Assembly: GCA_916610825.1 (NCBI GenBank)
Contig: OU744449.1
Span: 10,857,520 to 10,921,519, forward strand
Source: Haliclystus octoradiatus
Taxonomy: Eukaryota; Cnidaria; Staurozoa; Stauromedusae; Haliclystidae
Direction: 5' to 3'
Length of the DNA: 64,000 nt
In this document: positions 21,176 to 32,870 of the stretch, in pieces
Position numbering within the stretch: position 1 is the first letter of the stretch
Layout of the letters: each line of letters begins with the position of its first letter
Made by a program: the position numbers and the translations under genes
Notes under the pieces: generated by a model
Database searches by the model: none
The model's input: only the letters and a program-made list of their open reading frames with translations
What the model was told of the DNA's origin: nothing

Positions 21176-22986
21176 ACATTTTTAAAAGCACTAACTTCCA
21201 TCCGTTTATAATTACTATTATTTTAAATATTTTCTTCTTTTTGCTAGTTTTACTACATACACGTAGTTAGATATATAGAGTTAGTATATTTGTAAGTTTA
21301 TATAAATTATTATATATCTGTGTATACTTAGTCGGGACTGATTTCACAATAATCAAAATGATCAAATTATATTGTTATTATTATTATTATTATCATTGAT
21401 GATATGATGTAATTGATTTGTTATTTAATCCTATTAATTGTTACTAGGAAATCTGTCAAACTCCGCAAATCTACAGTCTGTGTAGTAGTTGACTGATCTA
21501 TAAGTCCCGCTTTGATATACCGCACTTTGACGAGCGGTAATCGGGACTTATTCCCTTCGTACAGCGTTGTGCAGGATTCTGCACAACGGCATTCTGTTTG
21601 ATCGTATTGTTCTGACAAATTATCACGCATTTGATGTACGGGGAAAGACGGGGTCCAGCATTTCGTAATTAATGAAAGATGCAACATGCAAGCCAAATAA
21701 AATTAATTAAATCTATATGGAAACTTATGGTTATTAAATCAAGTCGATAAACTGATGCTTGTCAAAAATTACAAACTTATTTCAACATCATCATTCAGAA
21801 TACAGATGGCGAAATTATCTGTAAATGTTTTTACCCTAGAAGATCGTTTAATATTGTATCATTGTGAATGCTTTGGGCTACCATCGAAAAATCCAACAGT
21901 TCCACGTCGTGTACAAGAGCAAGGGAAAGATTTATTCAGAACATAGCAACCTTCAAGTGAAATGTTTATCATTTCCACAATGAATCATATTATAACCTGT
22001 ATTTCGATCTCCGACGAGCGCTCAAGAAGTTTGCAGTAAACAGGATCGCTCGCTACATCAATGACTCGCCAGAATCAGTAAGTTAGAATAATAAAGTCAG
22101 TTTTCCAGTTTAATTAGCTCCAATACCCTGAAATATATATATATGCAACAAGTGACTCAAGCCACCATTTCTGTCAAACATTTTAGCAGCTTTTAAAATT
22201 TCAGGCTCTTATATATTTTACGATTCGTTCGCTGTTGACTGTATGACACCCTGGAATACTCAGATAAACAACGTCATCGACATGATTTTGTTGGCGGCTT
22301 CTTTGTTTTCTAAAACAATAGAATTGCCAAAGGACACAAGTCTCACTTACCAACATATCAAAGCCGTAAAAGTAAAAGTGAGACTTGGGCAAGTCAAGTG
22401 TAGTAGTATAGTCCCATAGAAAAATCAAACAATCATACAGACGCTTTGACTATCAGATAATTATTGGAAACAGTCTAGACTCATTCACCATGACATTCTG
22501 AACTAATTAGAGTATTAGAACTGATATTCTAACTAATTTTAAAATATGCACTGGAACTACTTCAAGGATCTTATCGCCTTTGTTGTAAACGGTATTCGGT
22601 ATAATGTAATGTAATGTCGTATATAACTCAACTAAACAACATGGGAATGCGTTTTACAAGTTAAAAAGGAATATAGTAAATATATTACATAGACGAAATG
22701 CCAAAGTACACAAATTTATCGAGTGATTCATTTTCGATTGCTCTTCTGAATACAATTATGCTCTTCGATTGCTTTGTGTCAAGTTGCAGCAAGTTATATG
22801 CTTTGATGGCCCTCAAAGCAAACGAATGGCGATGCCTTTCAGAACTGCTATGGGGTAGCCTACCTCAATTCTACCATGTGCAGTAAATTTTAAATTAAAT
22901 TTCTATCAAGATCTACATAGCCATCTACATAGATAATTTTAAAATAATAAATAATGTCTGTATTGAATCGACGAAGCGCTAACGTT

Positions 22987-23241
22987 TTAATATTCAGCAT
23001 GGTGATGCGATTGGCACAAGATAGCTTTATCCATGAACAACCGCTTTGTAAATTGTCTCTGAATTGATTCCAAAAGTTTGATATCTTGGATTTTATATGG
23101 ATTCCATGTTAATGCTTGGCTTGCATAATCCAAAATAGGGCGTATAAAGCAATAGAGTAGTTGCATTTTAAACGAAATGTCACGTGACTTGAATACCCTA
23201 TGTATCATCTTGGATCTAATTAAAATCTGATTATGTGTCAA
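22987..23241 (-). pseudogene. Non-LTR retrotransposon reverse transcriptase fragment
   Basis: The minus-strand frame reads LLYCFIRPILDYASQ and KLLESIQRQFTKRL, the conserved C-terminal part of CR1/jockey-type reverse transcriptases (R-P-x-L-[ED]-Y ... E-x-I/V-Q-R-x-F-T-K). About 80 residues survive; the polymerase core and endonuclease are missing. Confidence 0.75.
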
Positions 23242-23315
23242 TTAAAACACTAAACATTAAAATTTTGTGTTGAAACTCAAATAGAAGTTAAAAAGACCTG
23301 GAGCTAGTTCCGGTG

Positions 23316-23405
23316 TAGCCTGCTCGCAGACTCACTGTCAAAAGGTAATCTTGGTAAATTGTTTACCAAATTTACATTTTGACAGTGGAGTCTGCGAGCA
23401 GGCTA
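23316..23405. mobile_element. Short foldback MITE with 9-bp target duplication (MULE-like)
   Basis: A 90-bp near-palindrome: TAGCCTGCTCGCAGACTC at one end and its complement at the other. A perfect 9-bp direct repeat GTTCCGGTG flanks it (23307-23315 and 23406-23414). Target duplications of 9 bp are typical of Mutator-like elements. Confidence 0.75.
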
Positions 23406-23543
23406 GTTCCGGTGAAGATTTTAAATATTTTTTGACTCTAATTAGTTCAGAATATGATGAATAATTCTAGACTATACTACTACACAGATTGTAGATTTGC
23501 CTCAAACCTGGTCAACTTTATGGTGTATGCTACGATGCCACTA

Positions 23544-23583
23544 ACCTGCGCGCAGACCCAAATCTTTTTTTTATGATTAGTAG
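23544..23583 (+). mobile_element. Solo terminus of the 1-kb foldback element
   Basis: ACCTGCGCGCAGACCCAAAT followed by a T run and ATGATTAGTAG matches the terminal repeat of the element at 45688-46726. The rest of the element is absent. Confidence 0.6.
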
Positions 23584-25786
23584 TCCTAATGTCCTAAGTA
23601 TCTAAATGGGGCACCTTTACCCCTTCCCCCTATCTGATAGAACTTTACTGAAAAGAAAGGAGAGTTTGTCTCGGAATTTAAATCGTTAGACAGAATATGC
23701 CACTTTTCTAAACAGCTTGTCGAACTTTATGGTTATTGAATCCGGAGAAAAATGGTAATAATCTGTTGCTACTTTTGGAATTTCTCGTAATATGTCTTGT
23801 CAATATTTCACCAAAACATCAAATGAAAACCAAGATATATATATAGACAAAACATGGTGATAATAGTAGATAATCAGATGAGCTCCTTTGTCGAATTCTT
23901 ATGTGTATGTGGATTTTCCTGGAAGTGGTACTGCTGCTGTCAATGTATTATCGCCCAAGATTTCAACTTCTGATGTATCTCGACTTTGAATTGCCAAAAT
24001 GCCTATTCGACAGTCGACTATCTATTATTACTTATTTTCTACGAAGTATACAGTAATCATGTTTCAGCCAAATTTTAAACAAAGATTACATTGTGAAACC
24101 ATGAACTTACGAATTTACGAATGTATGGTTCTGCGACTGTGCGTACTGCAGTACTCTAACCCGCAGGGACTGGGCTTGAGGAATCTTGATTTCTCTGTAA
24201 CACCATAGTTACAGTGTAACCGGACATATCTCTCGGAAAACTTACTTAAATAGTGATATATAACCATGTAACGCTTCTCCGACTATAATAAAGGCGTCTT
24301 TCACGGAAATGAATTTTACCATGTCGTTTTCGGGTCATTTTCATAAGATATACATCGTATCTGTATCTTATAGATGAATTTTGAAATGCTATATCCGTTC
24401 TGATAAAAGATGAATCATAGGTTTGTGCACGCCCACATAATATCCATTTCTTTGTCAAAATCAAGATTAATCGCCAAGCGGAATATACAACTGTGACAGT
24501 TATGAAATACTTTGAATGATCATATAATTGAGAGATTAAGTCTATCTCTATATAATAAACCATATGTAATGATGTAGTCATCAGTCATCAGTTAGTACCC
24601 ATGACCTCCAAGAATGAATCAATGTAGAAAATGTAACAACAACTAAAAGCCCTAAATGATCTGAAATAATTTCCACCCCTGTTCCTAGTCTTCCTAATGT
24701 GTCCGTCTTACAGTATGTCTGGAAATACAGAAATTAGTATAGGCAACAAATGTGCTTAATTTATAGCTATTAATTGTTGGTCCCTCTATTGGCTCAGCAA
24801 TGCTCGTCATTGAATGCCCGTGTTGGTATCTATGACAAAAATAATATGAACTGTATGCTCTCGTGCCATTTAGTGGTCTCGTTACTATTGAAAATATATC
24901 ATACTATGCAACTTCTGTTTTTGCAAACGGTTTCTTTGATGTTTCAAACACCAAGTGATTATTTATACAAATGAAGTTTCAATAATTTAACCAATAGAAT
25001 TCATTCAAAGCAACAGAATTGCAGTTTAGCCTTTGAATTTTGAAGCTTGGAATCAATAATGAAACTCTATCTTCAACAATCAAAGCTTAAAAGATAATAA
25101 TAATGTAAAAGGCACCCAGGTGCAAGTATTTTTCGGTTTTAAAGTCGATTTTATTAACAGAAAATTGCAATTTCCTCCATTCGTGATTTCATAAAGAGAC
25201 AAATAAAAGACAGCATTTCGTAAATCACACTTCCTAGATCTTCATATCGCTTTTTCAAGATCAATACTGTGTAAATTAAATATTTTAAACCATTCGTGTT
25301 AATCAACCATGAGGTTTTGTTGTTCTTGTTTTAGCAGGTTGACGCATGAACAAATTACAACTGGGGGTTTGTTTGATTAAAAATTAGCCCCACATGTCGG
25401 CTGGTGTTCTATTGTTATCTTTCAAAAAAGGGGACGCAAAGGCCAGCTGCCCCTTGATGACATGCGCAGTAGGTAGATTGGCACATGGACAGCTCAACAA
25501 GGTTATTGTGTTTTGATTGTGATGGCAAGGATTTCACTCTTCAATATGAATAGATTGCTTGCTGGACGGCAAACATAAGCTACCTGTGTGAAGCTCATTA
25601 TCTAACGTGCGTCGGCATGAACTGGTGAAAGCTTCGGAAGGATGAGACTCTGCAGCAGTTGTGTTCACTCGCCGTTGGTGGCAAGTAGTTGATATATAGA
25701 TGCTGTTTGAATTTACGATCAAAGTTCTCGTATTCCATCCTTTTATCAGTCACAACACAATCTCATTCATTTTGGATATCATCAAG

Positions 25787-28700
25787 ATGCGTTTATCAAT
25801 CGAAGACGCTCCCAATGAAAACGATGAACATATGCCTTTAGCCAAACGTCTTCGTCCTTCAACGTTAGCCTTTAGAAAGCAATATAAAGTCACATCGAAT
25901 CTTTTAAAATGGAAAATACGACGAAAGAATGGTACAAAGAATCGAAAATCATCTATGACAACAACTGAAAATAATTTACCAATTTTATCAAATGAAGGGG
26001 AATCAGAATTGAATCTTGGACTTTTAAGTGAAGAAATTCTACTTCTTATTTTAGAACGAGTACCGTGTTTAGGGCTTATTAATTTGAGACGAACTTCGAA
26101 ACTATTTCATAGACTTTGTGGTTGTGATGCCGTATGGAGATATCGATGCCAGGTAAGAAAGGAACTCTAGAAATCGTACATAGCCCACATTCTATAATTC
26201 TGTAACTTTAAGAACCAGGCACCAACGAAAATTCGTTTCATTTTAAGTTAAAGTTTCGGTTTCGTGTTGTGGTGGTTTATTTTTCGTGTGTTTGCTGTTG
26301 TTGACAAAATGATGAAGTGTTGTCTGCTTATTCGTTTGAGTTGACTCATACAAGTCGGCTTGATGTAAAAGGGTTTAATTTCTAACAACATTCAACAGAA
26401 TCATCATTAATTTCTTTCTATACTTGGCTTATGTTGATATATTTTATTCGCCTTAGAGTTCATTCCGTGCACTATTCTAATATCATATTATTAGTTGTGA
26501 TCCTGTGTTTTCATGCAATACACTTTTCCTGATAAAATGCTTGATTACAATAGAAATGAAACGACCTTGAACGACTCCCGTGGTGAACATTTGAAGTGAG
26601 AAGATTTCTGTCGCCTGCTATTCAACATTTCAAAAGTTCAAGAGAAAAACACCCGTTGAAAATTTAAAAGCTTTCTGAAAATGATTTTCGTGCTAAAAGA
26701 GAACACTACAGTGTGCGAACACTCTTGCTAGGCGTGTTTCCTAATGTCTTGTGTTATTCGTTATTTTCCTGTCTGAAGTGTTACTGCTATAGTTTATCAC
26801 TCAAAAGCCGATATAGACATTGTCGCCGGCCGTTTCTGTGGTACAATAGCGAGCGATTCGTAATGTGCTGTTTTGTAACGCTAACTGCAATCCGCTTGTT
26901 CTTTGTCGCTTCCCGCGTTGAATTTTATTCTCTTATTATGACTTAAACACATTCTTACTTGAATATTTTATGACTAGCTTAATAGATATTCATATTTTAT
27001 CAGTAGGGGGTGGCTTCCCCTTCAAAGCCCCATGTCCCTTTAATCTTTTTGATATTAGTGATAACATTCATCTGTCATGTGACCATTCCGCTAATTACAT
27101 TAGGACAACGCATCTCTTATGCCTTTTGAAGCATAATATAAACTCTACAATGAACTCTATCTGAAAATCTAATCAACACAAATGATAATATCAGACTATT
27201 ATCTCTGTTATGCTAATATAGGCAAGACTCTTATCATAAATGAGAGGTTTCAATTGCATCTTAATATGTTACGGTAATTGAGTATTATATATCACTACAA
27301 ATGTTCATGCTTATTTTAAAGCCAATCAGTATTGCAAAAAATTGTTTCTTTAATCGTAAGGAAGATCAGTGTAAGCCAATTTGTTGCATTCAGATAATTA
27401 CAAAATATATATGTAACTGCAATAATGTTCATAAATACACCCCCTAATCGGATATTATCACTTGTTACAAGGCACAGGTGTTTTGGCTTCCCAGAACGTA
27501 GATGCTAGATTGTAAATTTAATGCGTTGAAAATAATAAATTTATTCAAACATGAGAATCATATATGGCTGCTTCTGATTTTGATCAAATTTGTTAAAGGG
27601 GCAAACATGACTGGTGGATGCTACACACTTAGAATGTTGCATATCTTGCCTTGGTTGTGGTTGTAATATATGTTATTTCAATATTTAATACTTGGAATCA
27701 AGATTTTGAAAACTGCTAAGCATGTTTCAAATTGTTTCATCTGTTAGAATTGATCTGCAGTGTCGTGGCTGAGATCAATAAAGAGCGTTTGACACCATTG
27801 CTCTCAGCGAAAAGAGCCATTCCTCTAGAAATAGAGGAGTGGTACGGGTGTCGACGGTAAGGCAATACCGTCTAAATCACTTACTTAAGCATGTTTCAAC
27901 TAAGCTGATGGTGGCCGCTAGTCAATTTTCATCTTTATATAAGTGGCTACTCTCTATTAATCTCAAATGATTCAGTGAAACCTGTACATAACAGCCAGAT
28001 ATGAACTTGACCAGTATATGCAGGTGGTCTTTATGTACAGGATTGATTCAATAAAAACTACTATTTTGGAAATTGCAGGGGTGACCGCTAACATATTTGA
28101 CTGTAGCTTTTTGCAGGCGACTGCTATTACAGGTTTTATATATATTTCTAATTTGATCTATTCTATTTGCATAGATTGATCATGGATTGGTTTGTCAACG
28201 TTCTGAATATTCTTTCCTTTATCTGTATAAATTATTCTACAAAGCAAACATGTTGAAACTTGATGAAAATTTCTTTAAACCTATCAGCCAGTTAAAAACA
28301 TCTGTAATTGTTTGGTATTTAATTAATCGTGATGCGCCTTGTCCTGCTGTTAGTCATCTTACATCAAGTCAAGTCAAATCAATATGGGGTATAACAGAGA
28401 ACGAACTAGAAACAATGTACTTTAGAAGTGCTGGTATGTATTGATTATATGTAGAACTAGATCATATTAGGTTGTAATTTTGTTAATCTTTTCTAAGGGG
28501 ATAGCTACCCATTTACAAGCCACCCATCTCAGCTTTATTCATATATATAGTGAAATATGCTCTGATATAAACTTTAAAATATGACTGACACAGATGATCA
28601 GAATAATAGTAACAGGATCCGAGGGAAAAAATTTTCTTTCCGGAATCACAAGTTTTTCCTAAAATTTTGTCTGAATTTTGCCCAACAACTTACCAAAAGA

Positions 28701-31700
28701 AACAATAAATGTCTTCATTGAAACAATGTCTAATTTTAATGGAATGCAAGAACATCACTGGGTCAGAAACTTAGACTTTCGCTAAATAAACCATTCTCAA
28801 AGACGACGTTAATACAGAATTACCATGGCATTGTTGTGATCATTTGCAATAAACAAATATTGGGATCTAGTTTATCCAGATTGTCTATATAGTAATTCAT
28901 ACTAAATTTGTTTTACAAATATTACAAACTTAATGACTTTTGGTTAATTTAGCTCAGACTTCCGAAATCTCAGATCCCAGGATCCCAAGTTTTTCTCATA
29001 CACTGAAGCCAAGTTATAGGGTAGTGTGAAGTAATGAGTATTACTGTATTAAGATACTTTTGAACTGACTCATAGGTTATGATTGAAAAAAATTCCGCTA
29101 AGTAAATTAACAATGGGATGAGTGATTTATGTAATTTTTACTTTTTGATTATTTCCTTTGATTTGGCATTGCCGTTGATTGAGTGCGATCTCAATATTTA
29201 TACCTCGGTTTACTCGCGGCAAGAATCTACGTATATCAATCAATCAAACTTACTTAAATATCCCCTTTTACACTTTGATGCAACTGGATTCACTTGAAAA
29301 TGGGACATAAAGCGATGCGGTATAATGTGAGTTTATGTAGGGAATGAAATATGGGAATTGGGAAACCATTAACCAGCTAGTCAATAAGATATTAAGAGAT
29401 ATGGGATACTAAAAAATGAGGAGATGTTGAGAACTTTTCGCATTTTATTAAACAAATTTTTATATTTATTATAATTTTAGACGAGAAAACAGAAGCATTT
29501 CCTTTATGTCATTATGAATGGTCAAAAGTATATGATGTTTATGTAAGGAAACATGCCACAGTCAGTGAAATGCAAGCTGTTGTGCTCAAACGATGTTTAC
29601 GGAACCGGCAAGCACTAGAAGAACATTATAGGCTATCATTACATACATCAAGAAAACAAAAATGGTACTGGGCATTAGAAGATAATGTATTTGGAAATCA
29701 AGAGGCATTCAAAGCATTAACTGATTCAATGCCTGCAGTGTCACATACCTTTTCACTACACAAGGTAGCATTTCTATTATATTAAGTTACTGTTAATTGA
29801 TCAACGAGCAAGCTTGATACAACAGCCAGCTATACAATGTAGAGATTCATAGCTACATTCTATGCAGATGACATTTATATACAGGGTTTATTCAATAAAT
29901 AAATAAATATTCAACGTGTGATTTGGGCTTGCCTAGAGTGACAGCTATGGATAAGTGATGGCCAGTGTCCAACAAAGTGTTCATTCTTCCGGAAACTTTG
30001 CAATAAATTAAAAACATTATCATAAATTAAATTAATAAATTTATTTGCTCTAGCCTTCTGGGATCTAGGATCACAGGATATCCCCTTTTGTTGGACTCTG
30101 GGCCCCTTTCGTAATACTAGGACATATTGAATTTTTTCTTTTGAATATTTTGTCTATTTTTGGCCTGTGAATCAAAAATTATTTTCTTCTGAATTTGCTC
30201 TGTCGGAACCTGGTTATGGCTTTATATGGGACAGAGGTGGCCGCTATTGCAGATTTGACTGTATTGTAACCCATCAATTAAAAATTGATGGGTTACAGCT
30301 ACACTGAATGAATGAATGGCTTGATTGCCAATGAAAATATTAGGTTGTATTTGATTGTATATTATGACATACAAGGTGTTAACTAAGAACTTCCTAATTA
30401 GGACTACATCATACAGTATATTACAATCAATCAACCAGCTGAGTTATATTGATGTAAAGTGCCTGTTCATCAAATCACCTGGTACATGCTATTGCAATAA
30501 TAAACTGTAAATTATCATCAGCATCATCATCATCATTATTTATTCAGAACTTAAATAAGCTAAATGCTTTTTTTCACAAGACTGATTTATAAATATATAG
30601 ATAATATATAAAATATGAAGTCAAAAATCAGACAATCATTTTTGCTACTCAAAGTTTCACGCCATTTTGAGTAGCAAATATGATTGTCTGATTTTTGACT
30701 TCATATTTTATATATTATTTAAAGCTCTGCTGTATAGCATTGAGCCCTATGTTCAATCAGCAAGACAACTTACACCACATTATATATATAAATATATAGA
30801 TAGACATATAATAACAATACAATTTTACAACAATATACTGATTTTATGATTTTATGAACAACAATAATTTTATGATTTCATTGATTGCAGATTACAGCTA
30901 TGTATGTTGATGGACAACTCAAAGGTGGATTCCAAACAGTAGAGCAATATGCTTATTTTTGTGCTCAAGTCAAATCGTGGATTGCAGCACTTACTTCTAG
31001 TTTTTGGTCATCTCGTGCACCTGAGCTCATTTCTCAAGATTATCGTGATGTTCTGGAATTAGTTAATATTGAAGTAAGTGCAAATCATTACACTTGGTGA
31101 ATGGCTGTTCACTATATACTAGAGATTTGCCAATTGAGTTTGAGACAGTTTGCAATTATTTAAAAACAAGCCGATTAAATCTGTAATAAAACAAGTATTT
31201 ACCAAAACATATCTTTTTATTTCTAATTAAGGTAAACTTTTTCCATTTCAGTTATCATCCAAGGCAGAAGAACAGCCCTTAACAACAGAAGACTTTTTGC
31301 ATTCAGCAAAGCGATATGTCAAACGTCTTGAAAATGTTTGGCATTGGCAATGCGAGCATGGGAATCGATTCAGAGAAGATCATCGGCGCACTGCGCTTAT
31401 CAGGACTCACCAATGCTACAGGTAAGCTTATTAAGTCTTATGTGACACATAATTTTGGTATGTCAATTACATATTTTACTGAAAGGTTGCATAATAATTT
31501 AGCACAATTCAAAGATTTAAATAGCATAGCATGTGACCGAATTTCATCTATTGTAGGCTACTACTGTGCAACATGACTTTGCCATATAGATATTTTGTAT
31601 CAAGCCTATTCAAAGATACAGGGCTTTTTAGTATTAATTTTTATATTATCATTTTTCTTCCTCACTCATCATTGATGATTATAATGAGACCGAAAAATAA

Positions 31701-32870
31701 ACTCAAGAGTTGATATTAAAAAAAGAAGAATCAAATTATAAGTTCTTTATAATTTTTCATTATTTTTGTTTATATACTTTCAGGACATATTTAGAACATG
31801 GCAATGTACAAGCTTTAAGCGAAATAAAAGTATTTTTTGAACGTCGCGAAGTATTGTGTTCATGGTTGAGAGATAACATGTGGCTGGCAGCATTAGTGGC
31901 TGATCTCCCTTATCATTATATGAGACCTGATCCATGCACATGTAATGATATGGCATATTTATTACTTAATAGTGGACCTGTATCTCATTTAGTTCGAAGG
32001 TAATTGATTTTATTATAGATTATGTTTTGCTTTTTAGATTTGAGAATTATGTGAACACTACTATTTACCTTGCATGGGAAACTAACAGGTTTTTTCTCAG
32101 CTGTGTTTTGATATGAGTTTTGAATTCTAGCAAGGGAAAATATTTGTGATCAAGTTGAATTTAATTATGATGTTCTGCAGATAAGATAAAATGTTCTTAA
32201 TGTTTTGTAAGGAGACAATTAATTTAAGCAAGTAATAGTTTTTGATTAGTAGTATGGAAAGTAATCATAGCAAATTATGATGATAACAATACTGCCTTCC
32301 TTAATACAGTATGCACTAGTCAATTGACCCCCTGGAAATTGCTGGAAATTAACACAATGGACATCGACTAGTCCAATCAACATGGTTTTACCAGTTTCAT
32401 TGCATGGGTACCCGGGATATTGCCATTAGGTTGACATAATTTCATTAGCCAGGAATAGGTATTTCTCAAAATTTGATATTGATATTGTTTGACTGGTGCA
32501 TTAATCAGTACGCATATATGCATGATTCACGTATGACTAGGTAACAAGAAGAGAGTATCCATGTGTCTTTCATTCATATTTTCTGATATATAACATGTCT
32601 GTATTTCTTTTTTGTAGATTCCTCAGATCAGGACGCCGTAATGATTTTGATCGTCTAACAACTAGTCTATCTTACCTTGCCAACATGCGTCTTGAATTAC
32701 TATGCACAAAAGCACAATACCTTGGTCATTCACTAGTTCGTAATACAAGTAATCATCGTATGTGGACAAATCCATTATCACGACATCGACATTCACATGG
32801 CTTATATATAAGGACTAATGGCTTTCAGAGACATTCACCATTTACATATCATCGATCATGTCGCAAATAA
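25787..32870 (+). CDS. F-box protein, seven exons
   Basis: Exons 25787-26152, 28175-28433, 29481-29764, 30891-31073, 31252-31421, 31784-31999 and 32618-32870 join in frame to 576 aa and TAA; every border is GT..AG. I took the ATG at 25787 (MRLSIEDAPNENDE) over an upstream in-frame one at 25700. The F-box lies at about residues 82-118 (LLSEEILLLILERVPCLGLI, then LRRTSKLFHRLCG and AVWRYRC), which would bind Skp1 and place the protein in an SCF ubiquitin ligase. The rest is probably the substrate-binding part; I recognise no WD40 or leucine-rich repeats in it. Conserved-looking stretches include WLRDNMWLAALVADLPYHYM. I cannot assign it to a numbered FBXO family. Confidence 0.85.
27760..27872 (+). 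ncRNA. Structured RNA candidate, possibly tRNA-derived SINE
   Basis: Nested pairing is visible: outer stem GACACC (27791-27796) with GGTGTC (27847-27852), enclosing hairpins GCTCT/AGAGC (27800-27817) and a 10-bp stem around 27817-27842 (TCCTCT/AGAGGA core). A further hairpin CGGTA/TACCG follows at 27855-27870. The 5' part GTCGTGGCTGAG resembles box A of Ser/Leu tRNAs, so a tRNA-related SINE is the leading explanation. Confidence 0.4.
27973..28103 (+). mobile_element. TA-flanked MITE, family C
   Basis: Starts CAGTGAAACCTGTACATAAC and ends ATATTTGACTG followed by TA. It shares ATAACAGCCAGATATGA with 10245-10429. It ends about 70 bp upstream of F-box exon 2. A related degenerate copy lies near 29800-29960. 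Confidence 0.6.
28434..29480. other. F-box gene intron 2
   Basis: No gene seen. It contains fragments of MITE families A (near 28610-28690 and 28960-29000) and B (29240-29440). Confidence 0.5.
29963..30100 (+). mobile_element. hAT-like MITE, family A, in F-box gene intron
   Basis: Starts CAGTGTCCAACAAAG and ends CTTTTGTTGGACTCTG, with the internal GCCTTCTGGGATCTAGGATC typical of the family. The flanks no longer match. A second fragment with TTATTTTCTTCTGAATTTGC follows at about 30130-30215. Confidence 0.55.
30601..30718. repeat. Near-perfect hairpin (53-bp arms)
   Basis: Arms 30601-30653 and 30666-30718 are reverse complements with a single mismatch, around a loop of about 12 bases. Anchors: GAAGTCAAAAATCAGACAAT on the left and ATTGTCTGATTTTTGACTTC on the right. 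It lies in F-box intron 3, on the transcribed strand, and would form long double-stranded RNA. Confidence 0.85.

Larger units (their letters stand above)
21176..25786. other. Intergenic region between HDAC and F-box genes
   Basis: It holds a LINE fragment (22987-23241), a foldback MITE (23316-23405) and a solo element end (23544-23583). The remaining open frames (for example 21421-21696 and 24246-24581) have no start or splice context I trust. The last few hundred bases are presumably the F-box gene promoter. Confidence 0.5.
26153..28174. other. F-box gene intron 1
   Basis: 2 kb with no recognisable gene. It holds the hairpin-rich segment at 27760-27872 and the family C MITE at 27973-28103. 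Confidence 0.5.

Noticed and set aside
21421-21696. 91-aa minus-strand ORF with several cysteines
   Set aside because: It contains a small inverted repeat (TTGTGCAG/CTGCACAA) and lies just after the HDAC 3' end; no start codon or splice site I trust.
24246-24581. 111-aa minus-strand ORF
   Set aside because: No domain, biased composition and no splice or promoter context; chance is likely in AT-rich DNA.
30510-30560. CRISPR-like or coding repeat of CAT triplets
   Set aside because: It is the microsatellite tail of a LINE 3' end, as at 9236.
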